64,000 bases of DNA, taken from NCBI GenBank assembly GCA_033557465.1, contig CM066035.1, positions 903,619,309 to 903,683,308 on the forward strand, written 5' to 3'. Positions 33,530-43,877 of the stretch are shown in pieces (position 1 is the stretch's first letter; each line of letters opens with the position of its first letter). Source of the stretch: Ichthyophis bannanicus (Eukaryota; Chordata; Amphibia; Gymnophiona; Ichthyophiidae). The translations under genes and the position numbers were made by a program. The notes below the pieces were generated by a model, which had not been told where the DNA came from, searched no databases, and worked only from the letters and a program-made list of their open reading frames with translations.

Positions 33530-33692
33530 CTTGCAATGTATCACTGGAAGTAGACTGTGAGGTCTTTTCTTCCGAGGCAATGAAGGGTAAAGTGACTTGT
33601 CCAAGGTCACAAGCAATACCAGTGGGAATCAAACCCTTGACCTTCTGGATACTAGGCAGTTGCTCTAACCACTGGGCTACTCCTCCAAAGAA
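33530..33692 (-). mobile_element. tRNA-derived SINE (copy 5, diverged)
   Basis: The minus strand begins 'GGAGGAGTAGCCCAGTGGTT', an A-box variant, and has 'GGTTTGATTCCC' as B box. The body diverges from the other copies, so it may be a separate subfamily. It occupies the place of about 770 bp present in the other PLE copy. Confidence 0.75.
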
Positions 33693-33960
33693 CTTTAATT
33701 GTGAGGGTGAGGGAGGGGGAGGGTGAGGGAGGGGGAGAGAAGGGGGGAGAGAAGGGGGGAGAGGGAGGGAGAGAAGGGGGGAGAGAAGGGGGGAGAGGGA
33801 GGGAGAGAAGGGGGGAGAGGGAGAGGGAGGGAGAGAAGGGGGGGGGAGAGGGAGAGGGAATGGGGGAAGGGGGAGAGGGAAGGGAATGGGGGAAGGGGGA
33901 GAGGGAAGGGAATGGGGGAAGGGGGAGAGGGAAGGGAATGGGGGAAGGGGAAAGAGAGGA
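33693..33960. repeat. GA-rich (CT-rich on PLE sense strand) tract
   Basis: Nearly pure purine on the plus strand, made of GGGAGAGGGA-type units with internal repeats such as GGAAGGGAATGGGGGAA at 33868-33950. It lies directly after the PLE coding region. The open frames here are low-complexity artefacts. Confidence 0.9.
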
Positions 33961-33999
33961 ACCCAAATCAGTTTTATTTATATTAAAGAAAAACTGACA

Positions 34000-35262
34000 A
34001 GTCAGTTTCTAAGTTAAGACCATTGGGTGCCATAGTATTGCGGGCGAAGATGTAGCGTTGTTCCAAATGCAGAATGACTTTATTCAGGTCTCTTCCTCTC
34101 CAGTTCAGTTTTACCTTTTTAAGAACAAAAAACGCAAATCTAAAATTTTATGTTGTTCTTCTTGCCAGTCAGACCCCTCTATAAGCAGCTTCAGTGTTCA
34201 ATTATCCATGTACGGATAATTCGTGTAGTCTTGCCCACATATAATTTCTTAAAAATATTTGTGTTATATTCCCTCCAAAACTTAGTAAAGACGGTCCCTA
34301 AATAATAAGACAAACAATACCAATATAGAATGAAACCAACGGTCTCAGACTAAATAGCTCTACACTCTTGGAAATAATTTCACCAAAAAAGTGCTGCTTT
34401 TTTGGTGAAATTAAGCAGCACTTTTTGGTGAAATTATTAATTATTTCCAAGAGTGTATAGCTATTTAGTCTGAGACCATTGGTTTCATTCTATATTGGTA
34501 TTGTTTGTCTTATTATTTAGTGACCGTCTTTACTAAGTTTTGGAGGGAATATAACACAAATATTTTTAGGTGACTATCACCCTCTGCTAAACGACCTATA
34601 TTGTTGTGATAATACACATATAATTTCTTGCATGGGCATTGGATGCATGATCACATTATCTGTCTCTCAATTAGAGAAATCATCCAAGAAAAATTGTTTG
34701 CTAGCGATTGGATGGATGAAAACTTTCTTTATGCATATCATGTATACACATACCAAGCATCTACCACACTGGTAGTGCCCTTTGTACTTCGAAAGGTACT
34801 GTCTTTCTGTGAAGGCTGAAAGGACTAACATGTTCCGCAAACTGACATTTCTCCTATGGGCCACTAAGTTTTAGATTTGAAAAACCTGGCAGTGTCTGAA
34901 TCAAATGCCATTCTTCTTGCAAAATCTTTGAGATGTTGTGTGATTGATGTGAAAAAAGTAACAGGCAAACCATTCTGGTTTCAACTTGTTTTTGCCGTAA
35001 CAGCAGCTCTCGTGATGTACTTCTGGCTCTGTCAAATGCTTTTTCAATACACCAGTCCGGATATTCATGTGCTTGAAATCAACCTCTCATTGTATCAGCG
35101 TGTGCATCAAAATCCTCATTTCTAGTACAAACCTGTTTAGCTCTTAAAAACTGACCTATAGGGAGATTAGCCTTAAAAGCATGATTATGGAAACTTCTGT
35201 AGTGTAGGAGTTGATTCCTATACGTAAGCTTTCTATATAAACTTGTAAGAAAACCTCCTGGT
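34000..35262 (-). pseudogene. PLE RT C-terminus and GIY-YIG endonuclease
   Basis: The minus strand shows 'SLYRKLTYRNQLLHY', 'CYFFHINHTTSQ', a Cys motif 'CGRCLVC', and 'LYVGKTTRIIRTWIIEH', the YVG half of a GIY-YIG nuclease, followed by the 'NTMAPNGLN'-type C-terminus at about 34010-34060. PLEs use RT plus this single-strand-nicking nuclease for target-primed insertion. Frames are broken in several places, and a fold-back insertion (34251-34614) splits the nuclease just before YVG. Confidence 0.8.
34251..34614. mobile_element. Fold-back insertion with 15-bp target duplication
   Basis: CACATATAATTTCTT occurs at 34236-34250 and 34615-34629. Between them, about 34251-34395 and 34425-34568 are inverted copies of each other with few differences, giving a hairpin of about 145 bp per arm. 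The non-palindromic right end contains 'CTATCACCCTCTGC'. No coding frame. A 15-bp duplication is typical of LINE-type insertion rather than of common DNA transposons. Confidence 0.85.
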
Positions 35263-35270
35263 CCCTTTTT

Positions 35271-35623
35271 TTTATTTTTTATTTATGAATTTTACAAATA
35301 ATATCAGGCAAAACCGCTTGCACAGCAAAGATACAAACTTGGAGAAAAAGAAATACAAGATACAAAATAGGAAACAAACAAGAGTATCAGTAGCCCACAA
35401 CAATGAGGGAAAGCAACCAAAGGTAAGGATACTGAGGATAGGAGATCGCCCCAGTAGTCACAAAGTAACAATACTGCCCACTAAAGGAGGACTGCAGCGG
35501 CCCAAGAACATCTTACAAATTGATGAGGAACCACTCAGGAAGGAGAAGATGTTACAATATGAGTGCTAATGAAAGAAGACAAATCTTCAGGCTAGAAAAA
35601 CACATACTTATGTGAATGAAAAT
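35271..35623 (-). mobile_element. Half-L1, 3' segment with poly(A)
   Basis: The minus strand completes an L1-type ORF1 ('HKYVFFQPEDLSSFIS'-like text, with a stop nearby), then about 250 bp of 3' UTR and a poly(A) tail at 35266-35284 on the complement. It is the 3' part of the element whose other parts lie at 43878-44374 and 49753-50463. No ORF2 sequence occurs in any part. Confidence 0.75.
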
Positions 35624-35800
35624 AGTAGTTACTCACCTGTAACAGGTGTTCTCCAGGAGCAGCAGGAATCAGTCCTCACATATGGGTGTCATCGGCGCCG
35701 ATGAAGCCCCAGCGGAACATTTCCCCAGCTTTCTAAGAAAGCCTTTGGGAATGCAGGCACGCATGTGCGGTTCCCTTCCCGCCTAAAGGTGCCATCTTAC
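35624..35800. repeat. DIRS-C1 left terminal repeat
   Basis: Inverse of 43690-43877. It contains the perfect 14-bp palindrome CATCGGCGCCGATG at 35690-35703. The right copy, at 43821-43834, differs at one position (GTGC centre). Confidence 0.85.
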
Positions 35801-35892
35801 CTCAGTCAAATGACATAGCTAAGAACAGCACACAAAAATGAAAAAGAAACTATGTACAACTGCAACTCCAAGGGGAGGAGGGAGGGTTGTGA

Positions 35893-35990
35893 GGACTGAT
35901 TCCTGCTGCTCCTGGAGAACACCTGTTACAGGTGAGTAACTACTCTTTCTCCAGGACCAAGCAGGAAGTCAGTCCTCACATATGGGTGAC
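35893..35990. repeat. DIRS-C1 internal complementary region
   Basis: The left half is the inverse of the left outer end, including 'CACCTGTTACAGGTGAGTAA'. The right half is the inverse of the right outer end, including 'CAGTCCTCACATATGGGTG'. The circle junction lies near 'CTACTCTTTCTCC'. Confidence 0.85.
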
Positions 35991-36114
35991 TCCCAAGCTC
36001 TGGGCTACTGAGGAAACCAGGCTGAACAAGGGAACTCCCTCTAGTCTCAGCAGCAAAGAAAGGCTTTTCAAGGACACAACCTCCACCGGTAGCCCAACAG
36101 AGGGCAGGAGTTGC

Positions 36115-37298
36115 CTAAACCTCAAAGAGATTCCGGAGTACTGCTTGGCCAAAAGCACTGTCCCTACGGGACTCCCTCTCCAGGCAGTAATGGGCCGCAA
36201 ACGTCTGGCTTGAAGACCAAGTTGCAGCCCTGCAGATGTCTACCAAGGGCACAGAGCGGAGATGAGCCACTGAGGCAGCCATTGCCCAGACACGATGGGC
36301 CATGACCCTACCCTGCAAAGGAAGGTCAGCCGCCTTGTAAGCCCAGGTGATACAGTCAGCCACCCAGATGGACAAGGTATGCTTGGACACAGCCAACCCC
36401 AACTTATTGGGGTCAAAGGATACGAAGAGCTGGGTAGCCCTTCTATGCCCCTGCGTACGGTCAAGGTAGAAGGATAAGGCCCTCCTACAGCCCAGGGTAT
36501 GCAGGACTGCTTCAGCCTGGCTTGCATGAGGCCTAGGGAAGAATGTTGGAAGAACCACCTCCTGGTTGAGGTGGAAGGAGGAGACAACCTTAGGGAGGAA
36601 AACTTGGGATGAGTCCTAAGGACTACCCTGTTCCTGTAAATCCTGGTGTAAGGCCTATCACAGACTAGGGCCTGAAGCTCACTTACTCGCCTAGCCGAGG
36701 TATGGGCTATCAGGAAGAGTGTCTTCCAGGAGAGGAAGCATAGTGGACAAGTAACCATCGGCTCAAAAGGTGGGCGAGTCAGTTGCTGCAAGACCACATT
36801 CAGCTCCCACTCTGGGGCAGGAGGACGGATGGGAGGCTTGAGCAAAAGCAAGCCCCTAAGAAAGCGGGACACCAAGGGGTGACCAGAAAGAGAATGTCCC
36901 TCCACCAGAGAGTGGTGAGCTGCAAGAGCTGAGAGGTGGACCCGAACAGAATTGGATTTAAGACCTTGATCTGACAAGTGCAGTAAGTACTGAAGGACTA
37001 CTGGCACAGTACAGGAGAAAGGATCCTCTGTACGCAGCTGACACCACACAGAAAACCTTTTCCATTTGAGAGCATAGGTTTTCCTAGTGGACTGTTTCCT
37101 AAAGGCTAGGACAACCTCTTCAACTTCCTGAGGTAGGCCCCAGGGAGCCAAAACTACCCTTGCAGCCTCCAGGCCATCAAATTGAGAGCTTTGAGATTGG
37201 GGTGCAGAAGGGAACCCTGCTCCTGTGAGAGAAGGTTGGGTTGCAACCCCAGAGGTAGTGGAGGATCCACTGCCAGATGAAGCAGAAGAGGAAACCAA
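36115..37298 (-). pseudogene. DIRS-C1 tyrosine recombinase
   Basis: Two frames (36240-37298 and 36115-36558) join by one shift near 36600, where copy 2 lacks a few bases in an A-rich spot. 'STRKTYALKWKRFSVWC' marks the N-terminal domain. The first Arg is kept ('SARRVSELQAL') and so is Tyr ('AAHYCLE'). The second motif reads 'MAHRVWAMAAS': the Arg expected after H-x-x is Trp (TGG). Copy 2 has Gln (CAG) there. Both are one CpG-type change from CGG. Confidence 0.85.
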
Positions 37299-37639
37299 GG
37301 CTGTCTCGGCGACTTGGGAGCCACCAGCAGGACCGAGGCCTTGTCCTGAAGAATCTTGAAGAGAGTTCGGGCCACCAAGGGCGTGGGAGGAAATGCATTT
37401 AGGAGGCCCCGAGACCAGGATATCAGAAAAGCATCCGCTGCTATCCGCAGAGGATGCGGTTGCCTGGAGCAGAACTTTGGCAGTTGCTTGTTCATTGGGC
37501 TGGCAAAGAGATCTTCCCCCTTCCCCTCCCTCCCTTCTCCCCCCCCCCTCTCTCTCTCTCTCGCTCTCCTTCCCTCTCTCTCTCCCCCCTCCCCTTCCTT
37601 TCCCTTCCCCCTTCTCCCCCTCTCCCTCCCCCCCTTTTT

Positions 37640-39940
37640 TTCGAAGTTGTGTGGGTTGTCATGTTTTAATGATTGATACATGGTCTGGTTTTTAGAAGGT
37701 TAATTCCTTCCTTTTTGTTCAATTTTAACTATGTGTTTGATTTTATGTGGAGGGTTTGCAATATTACATATGGTTTTTGATCTCTAAGGTCACATAATTA
37801 GGATTTTTGATTTTATAATATAATTCTTATCCTCTTTGGGGTTTTTTTGGGTACACAATTTGAATATTTTTGATTCAATTTCAATTTTACAGGCACGGGT
37901 TTTGAGCCCATGGAGCAATTTTATATAGTCGGTGGTTAGATATTTGTGATCCCTTCCCGGTTGAGTAATTAGTTTTTTCTTCGTTTTTTTCATTTTTTAA
38001 CATATTGTTTTTATGAAAGCTGTTTGGACTTTTAACATTGGTTGGTTTTTAAAGTACATTAGATAGTATTTATCTTTAGTTTCGCGCACACATCTAGCCC
38101 ATACGGATTGCCCCACACTGTTTTACATTTCCGGTTTGGTTCCTTTAAATGCGCATGTGTCGGCGTCTTTCAGCACCTTGAGGAACTTCATACGGTTTTG
38201 CAGTTTTTATCTTTGAATGTTTCCAATAGGTAAGTCGGTCAAGTTCCTTTTTGATCTTAATAGGAATATGGTATAAGTATTTGTTTTTTAAAAAAAAAGT
38301 CAGTATAATTTAGTGGGTTTACCATCATTGTTCAAAGAGAAATATGTGACACACTATAGCGTTGTTTTTGGCTTTCGCCTAAGTAGGGTTCCTTTAGTGT
38401 TTTATGCATCCTCGATTTTATAATGAGACAATTTATGTTATTTCAAGGTTTCATGGAATAATAGCATTGGGCCAGGAGCTCGAAGTGGATTGCGTGACAC
38501 AAGGCGTCCTTCGGGCTTTGTAAAGGCAAGACAAATAATAAGGTTCAACACGCGTATCTCACACTTTCAATGGGTAGTCTCTGGTGGCTTTTTGAATCCT
38601 GATATAGTTCATAGGAGTCTTTTAGGGTTTTACGGTGCCTAAAGGTTTTATAGGTGGCCTCGATTTTAAATTACCTATACAATCAGTGTCGGCATTTTCC
38701 TTTCCTTTTTATTCACTCGTTGAATTAATGCACATTTCTTAAAATTGATCTTTAGGAGAGGAAATCCTTTCATAGCAATATATTATTATTCTGAACATTT
38801 TTTCATAATCTTTGAGGACCCTTAGTCAGTCGTTTATTACGGCTTTTTACTTCAGTATTAAAATGTGGGTTACATAGCTAACGGATGAGAGTCTAATTTA
38901 TTTTACCCCCCCCCCCTTTGTTTATCATGCTTTAAATAGTTGGGGAACAATTTTATAAAAAACTATTATGAAATACACTTGAATTTACATTTAATTCTAA
39001 TTTATTATCTATTTTTATAGGTTTTTGTTTTACAGTAATCCCTTTGAATTTTTCTGGATGGTTCACCATTTATTTAATTATTTGGTTTTTAATTATCCCT
39101 CCTTTTAATTATCCCTCCTTTTATGGTGATATTTTAATCAGGGCAGCATTCAAAACTTTTCATCAATTTTAAATATGTATTTTATTATTATTGTTTTCTT
39201 AATTATCCCTCCTTTTAAGAAATAATTTATTTGATTGGGGTAGCATTCAGATTTTGCATAAATTTTACATTCATGTTTTTATTTTTAGAAGTTTTTTAGA
39301 TATTAGCGACTTCCATTGACTCAATAGAGCCTGGTGAAGTCTATGAACATCACACACCTTTCAGGTAATGTCCCCCCTTTTTATAATTTATCCAGTGCTC
39401 TACATTAGGTTTAGTTCGGATTCATTCCTTCTGGTCTCCTCATCCCTTCTGTTTCTCTGTTTTTTATGTAGGTTCCTTATAAGTGTTTGGTCAAGTACTC
39501 TACAATTATAAATGTTTGGTTAAGCAATTTAATTTTTCTTTTTCTTTTTTATTTTTTAGTACTTTTAATTGTATTCCATTATATATTTTTATAATTTTAA
39601 TTATTTATCTATTTATATATATATTTTTTTATATATATAATTGTATTTATCACGGAGTGGTTGTTGATTAATGCACTGGAATTGATTTAAAATATATATA
39701 TGTACTATCTTTATGATTTTGACTTAGATATTCATGATGTGTTCAATTTTTTGGGTTTTATTATGTTTTTAGTTTTCTTTGAAATTTAAGCCGCCTGATA
39801 TAGTCCAATTTAGTCTTCTTTTTATGTATATTGTATTTCTCTTATGTTATATTTCTTTGTTTTAACCCTTCCTTTGAATATTTATTGTTTTAACTTTGAT
39901 TGTATTTCCTAATGTAATTTTATAATTTATATGTTTTTTA
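37640..39940. other. AT-rich PLE 3' region without genes
   Basis: Rich in T and TTTTA words on the plus strand, with repeated 'AATTATCCCTCCTTTTA' at about 39094-39123 and 39200-39220. No coding frame above 70 codons and no other element recognised. Confidence 0.6.
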
Positions 39941-39952
39941 GTGTGCCCTGAT

Positions 39953-39997
39953 AACCCCTGATGAAGTGATATACGAAACACGGTCCTGTGTTGGGTT
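39953..39997 (+). ncRNA. Hammerhead ribozyme, apparently intact, PLE type
   Basis: Stem I pairs AACCC (39953-39957) with GGGTT (39993-39997). The core CTGATGA is at 39958-39964, followed by one A. Stem II pairs GTG with TAC (39966-39968, 39972-39974). GAAA is at 39975-39978. Stem III pairs ACACG with TGTGT (39978-39982, 39987-39991) around loop GTCC. U-16.1 is 39991 and the cleavage-site H is U 39992. All invariant core bases are present. Stem II is weak (one G-U) and has an extra A. PLE hammerheads of this minimal type are known in the literature. Confidence 0.75.
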
Positions 39998-40139
39998 TAG
40001 GCCACTTAATTTGTACTAATAAAGGTGTTGGGTGTCGAACCTGCCGCTTCCTGTTTTGTTTCTGCTCGGTTGAGTGGCTAGCGCTGTTCTCTTTGTGGAC
40101 CCTGGAAGGTACACAGCCTTGAGGAGCATGTTGTGCTTG

Positions 40140-41500
40140 AGGGCAAATGAACAAAGGTCCTGAGCCTCCCGACAAAGGATCCTGGACCCAGTTCCGCCCT
40201 GTTTGTTCACATAAAACATGGCTACTTAGTTGTCTGTCTGAATCAGGACAGATTGGTGAGCCAGGGTAGGAGTGAAAGCTTTGAGTGCTAAGCGAATAGA
40301 TCTGAGTTCGAGGAGATTGATCTGCTGTGCAGCTTCCCAAGGAGACCACAGGCCCTGGGTGCACTTGCCCAGACAATGAGCTCCCCAGCCTTGCAGGGAG
40401 GCATCTGTGGTTATCACTACCGTGTACCCTGGAATCTGAAAAGGCACCCTCTTCAGTAGATTGGGTGGGTGAAGCCACCAGTTGAGGGAGTGCAGAAATT
40501 GTCTGGACACCCTTATCCTGTCTCTGAGGCTGCCTGTGGCCTGTGACCACTGAGTCCGAAGGCACCACTGTGCAGGCCTCATATGGAGCCTGGCATTGGG
40601 GGTCACATGTACTGTCGAAGCCATGTGGCCCAGAAGCCTCAGGCAGCATCTGGCAGAGACCAGTGACCTGCTGAGAAACTGATTTGCCCAAAGCCATCAA
40701 CCTTTGGGCCCTGTCTGCTGGCAAGAAAGCCTTTGCCAGTAGAGAGTCCAGCCTTGCTCCTATGAACTCCAAGTTCTGGGAGGGGAGCAAAGTGGACTTT
40801 GCGAAGTTTATTACAAACCACAGCCTTTGGAGAAGAGCAATAGTGCTGAGGGTGGCTTGTTTGGCCTGCTGGCACGTCTGACCCCTGATGAGCCAGCCGT
40901 CCAGATAGGGAAAGACAAAGATGCCCTGGTTTCTCAGGTAGGCCGCCACCACTGCTAGGCACTTTGTGAAGACTCTGGGGGCAGACGTGAGGCCGAAAGG
41001 CAGCACCCTGTACTGATAATGGTTTCCTCCCACAATGAACCTGAGGTACTTTCTGTGGTCTGGATGAATGAGGATGTGAGTATACGCATCCTTTAGATCT
41101 AAAGAGCACAGCCAATCTCCCTGCTGGAGGTAGGGCAGAAGTGTCCCAAGAGTAAGCATCTTGAACTTCTCCTTCACTAGAACTTGTTGAGGTTCCTGAG
41201 GTCCAGAATGGGTCGAAGGCCACCGATTCTTTTGGGCACCAGGAAATACCTGGAGTAGAAACCGTGACCCTGTAAGTGGGGAGGCACAGGCTCCACCGTC
41301 CTGTCCACCAACAGACCATGAAGCTCTTGTAGAAGAAGGTCTGTGTGCAGGGGAGGCCAGTTGGTGAAAATGCAGGGCATAGCCCTTGTGGACTATCTCC
41401 AGCACCCAACTGTCTCCGGTGATAAGGGGCCACTGGTGGGCAAAGAGGGCGAGGCGACATCCTGTGCAGGGTTGGGAGAGCAGTGGAGGAGAGGCTACAT
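40140..41500 (-). pseudogene. DIRS-C1 reverse transcriptase / RNase H
   Basis: RT: 'RSKGCVYSH' and 'SLDLKDAYTHILIHP' in alternating frames, 'VLPFGLTSAPRVFTK', then the active site 'YLDGWLIRG', where the second catalytic Asp is Gly. RNase H (40226-40624): 'ITTDASLQGWGAHCLG', 'NLLELRSIRLALKAF', then a stop where copy 2 continues 'TDNQVAMFYVN'. The methyltransferase-like part is cut by the PLE and resumes at 37.5-37.2 kb ('FPPTPLVARTLFK'). Confidence 0.85.
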
Positions 41501-41508
41501 TCAAGGAG

Positions 41509-43440
41509 TCAAAAACCCCCACCCTGCTGAGTGGTAGCAGGGGCCGGAGGCTTGGGGGTCCTCTGCCTAAGGGGCCCATTACCCTGGCCCTTGGCTTGCT
41601 GACCCTGGGGGGCAGCTTGGGCAGCCTGATATTGTGGGTACTGTTTGTAGGCAGTGCCCTTCCTCGGGTAAAAGGGCTTTTTACCCGAGCCCTTCTTTTT
41701 ATGAGAAGGGGCAGAGGTCTTCCTGGACAGCCTTGTCCGTGTGAGGTGCTCAGTTTCGAGCTGAGCGGCCTTCTCGGTCATGGTCTTGCCAAAAAGGTTT
41801 TCACCTCGGCAAGGGACAATCGACCAACTTGTCCTGAACCCATGGCTCGAGGTCCGATGACTGCAGCCATGCCTGGCGTCAAGCCGCGATGCACGCTGCC
41901 GCAACTCGGGCCGAAGCCTCGAAGCCATCGTAGGCGGCGCGGGACATGAACTTCGAGCAGTCCTGAATCCCCGAGGACAAGGACTTAAATCTCTGCAAGG
42001 GTTCCCCGGAGAGACCAGCAGAGAACCCGGCCAACTCCTTGGCCAGATCACGCAAGTACATGCCCATGTACAGCTGGTAGGACTGGACACGGCAAGCAAG
42101 CATCGAGCCCTGGAAGCACTTTCTACCGACGCCATCGAGGTTGCGGGCCTCCCTGCCAGGGGGCACCGCGGAATGCATCTTCTGGCTCTTTAGACGATGC
42201 ATGGCCGATTCCACAACCATAGAATGGTGTGGTAGCTGTGGCCTTCTGAAAACCAGGGCTCTTTCGGAGTCGATAGATCGAGTCGACTCGCTTGCTGAGA
42301 ACTGGCGCCGAGGCCGGTGCCTCCCACAAACGGAAGAGGAGCCGTTCTAGCATCGGAGGAACCGGGACAGTAAAGGCCTCCTTCAGAGGAGAGTCATACT
42401 GTAGGGCCTCGAGCTCTTCAGCTCGAGGCTCCTCCTCGGGTTCCGCCGGAATAGACAAGGCAGCGGCCATATCCCGGACGAACTCCGAGAACCCAGTATC
42501 CTCCGGGGGGGGACCTACTCCGGGGCTCAGACTGCGGTGAGTCTGACGGGACGCACCGAGTCTTGAAAGTATCAGGAGACTCCTCGTCCTCCGTCTCCCA
42601 AGCTGACTCGACCGAGGAGGAGTCAGGGTCCGACCCCGCGGGGCCCTGGAGCACCCGCCCCGACGCTGGAGGCACCGGCGTCGACGCCCTCGGTCCCAAA
42701 CGGGAGGTCGAGGGAGACCGGGACCGAGGTCGACTCCGAGCCACGATGGACTTGAGTATCGGCTCGGTCTCCGGGGTCGACTTCGAAGTTGATGTCCCGG
42801 TGGTCGGGGCAGATGCGCCAGACAGGCTGGCCATCAGTACCCGCTGCTGCTCCATGAAGGCAGACAATCTGCTCTCCAAGGCTGTCATCCTGAGACTCAG
42901 CTCGGGAGACGCAGCAGCCACCGACTCGGGCCCCGGCGGCGGCACCGGGCCCGACGTCGGCTCCCTGGGAGGAGAGTCCTCGAAGTCTACGGGGCTTACG
43001 TGTCCAGCAGACTCCGGCTCCACACGAGGAACTTTTGCAGGCTTCTCGTGTTCCACAGGCCCGGGGCGACGGTCGGGGGTCTTAGACCTGGCCCTCGAGC
43101 CAGGGACCTCCTCCGACGACACCCTTGCGAGCGCCTTCTTCCTCTTGCGTTCCTGGTCGGGGGACACCCTGTCCGAGGAGCTTCGACGGCGCTCGGGATC
43201 GGAATCCCGAGATGTCGAGGCCTCAGACGAGGTCCGGGCCCGGCCGGAGGCTGAGTCCAAGAAAAGCCTTTCTTTTTGCTGCTGTCGACTTTGGAGTGCC
43301 TTGGAAGACATCTTTCCACATGGCCCGCACGACTTAGGGTCGTGGCCCGGGCCGAGGCACCGAAGGCAGCAGTCGTGTGTGTCGGTGAGAGACATTAATT
43401 TCTTACACCGATCACACTTCTTAAAACCGCTGGAAGCCAT
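41509..43440 (-). pseudogene. DIRS-C1 Gag-like protein
   Basis: The start is ATG at 43440, opening 'MASSGFKKCDRCKKLMSL' and a zinc motif (CxxC, then DTHDCCLRCLGPGH). A long Arg/Ser/Pro-rich segment follows, with 'SRPRSRSPSTSRLGP', in GC-rich DNA unlike its surroundings. Then come 'MVVESAMHRLKSQKMH', 'CRGENLFGKTMTEKAAQLE' and a Lys/Gln/Pro-rich tail. Frame changes lie near 42470, 42170 and 41900. Gag of families B and C share this domain order and the 'GENLFGK' motif. Confidence 0.8.
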
Positions 43441-43554
43441 CGGGGAAAAAAGAGTCCCCGCGAGGTCAAAGGACCGGCCTTCCAGGGAAAAATGGAAAAA
43501 AGGGCGCAAACGCCAGCCATGAAGGGCAAAAATCGAAAAAGAAGAATCGGGCTC

Positions 43555-43630
43555 GATACCGGTGTACCGAACCCGGCGGGAGGGGAACCGGCGTCGAACC
43601 CGGCGGGAGGGGAACCGGTGTCGAACCGGA
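43555..43630. repeat. Short tandem repeat in the DIRS-C1 leader
   Basis: Units containing GAACCCGGCGGGAGGGGAAC recur 2 to 3 times just upstream of the Gag start on the minus strand. GC-rich with several CpG. Copy 2 of this family is cut before this point, so it cannot be compared. Confidence 0.7.
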
Positions 43631-43689
43631 ACGAAAAATAGCGAAAATTGCCAAAAAAATCTAATTTTAACCGGGAGAACAGGACACAC

Positions 43690-43877
43690 GTCCGGTGGGC
43701 TTCACAGAAAAAAAGAGACTGAGGTAAGATGGCACCTTTAGACGGTAAGGGAACCGCGCATGCGTGCCTGCATTCCCAAAGGCTTTCTTAGAAAGCTGGG
43801 GAAATGCTCCGCTGGAGCTTCATCGGTGCCGATGACACCCATATGTGAGGACTGACTTCCTGCTTGGTCCTGGAGAA
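43690..43877. repeat. DIRS-C1 right terminal repeat
   Basis: Inverse of 35624-35800. The near-palindrome is at 43821-43834. It abuts half-L1 coding text at 43878 without a visible target duplication, as expected for DIRS. Confidence 0.85.

Larger units (their letters stand above)
32827..35270 (-). mobile_element. Penelope-like element, minus arm: endonuclease and 3' region
   Basis: On the minus strand from 35265: the RT thumb region, a GIY-YIG endonuclease, a stop, a CT-rich tract (33693-33960 on the complement) and an AT-rich 3' region (32827-33540). The 3' region is the inverse of 52310-53190, a second copy of the same family. The upstream RT part is displaced to 50464-51062 by a half-L1 inserted at 35271. 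Target duplication CCCTTTTT is seen at 35263-35270 and 50464-50471. Confidence 0.8.
37511..40100 (+). mobile_element. Penelope-like element 3' part inserted in DIRS-C1
   Basis: It starts with a CT-rich tract (37511-37640) like those after the other two PLE coding regions. About 2.3 kb of AT-rich DNA without frames follows, then a hammerhead fold at 39953-39997 and about 100 bp more. The coding part is missing, so it is 5'-truncated. Left DIRS text stops at 'GCAAAGAGATCT' and resumes at 'CCTGGAAGGTACACAG', with about 110 bp of target lost. Confidence 0.75.
35624..43877 (-). mobile_element. DIRS retrotransposon, family C copy 1, with PLE insertion
   Basis: The left terminus (35624-35800) is the inverse of 43690-43877. 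The internal complementary region is at about 35893-35990. Gag, RT-RNase H and recombinase are on the minus strand. A PLE 3' part (about 37511-40100) replaces roughly 110 bp that are present in copy 2 at 63320-63430. The element sits inside the half-L1 ORF1. Termini resemble family B in TCACATATGGGT and ACTCACCTGTAACAGGTG, so B and C are sister families. Confidence 0.9.

Noticed and set aside
33700..33960. CRISPR-like array in the GGGAGAGGGA repeats
   Set aside because: Units are contiguous and of variable length without spacers; the context is a vertebrate retroelement.
33701..33997. Two overlapping open frames of about 90-100 codons rich in Gly, Glu and Arg
   Set aside because: They are translations of a purine-rich low-complexity tract and have no counterpart in other PLE copies.
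39483..39671. Small membrane-protein-like frame rich in Phe and Ile
   Set aside because: It results from T-rich PLE 3' DNA and is not shared with the copy at 51.5-53.5 kb.
42563..43522. 319-codon plus-strand frame
   Set aside because: It is antisense to the GC-rich, Ser/Arg-rich Gag of DIRS-C1; GC bias keeps the opposite strand open. No motif.
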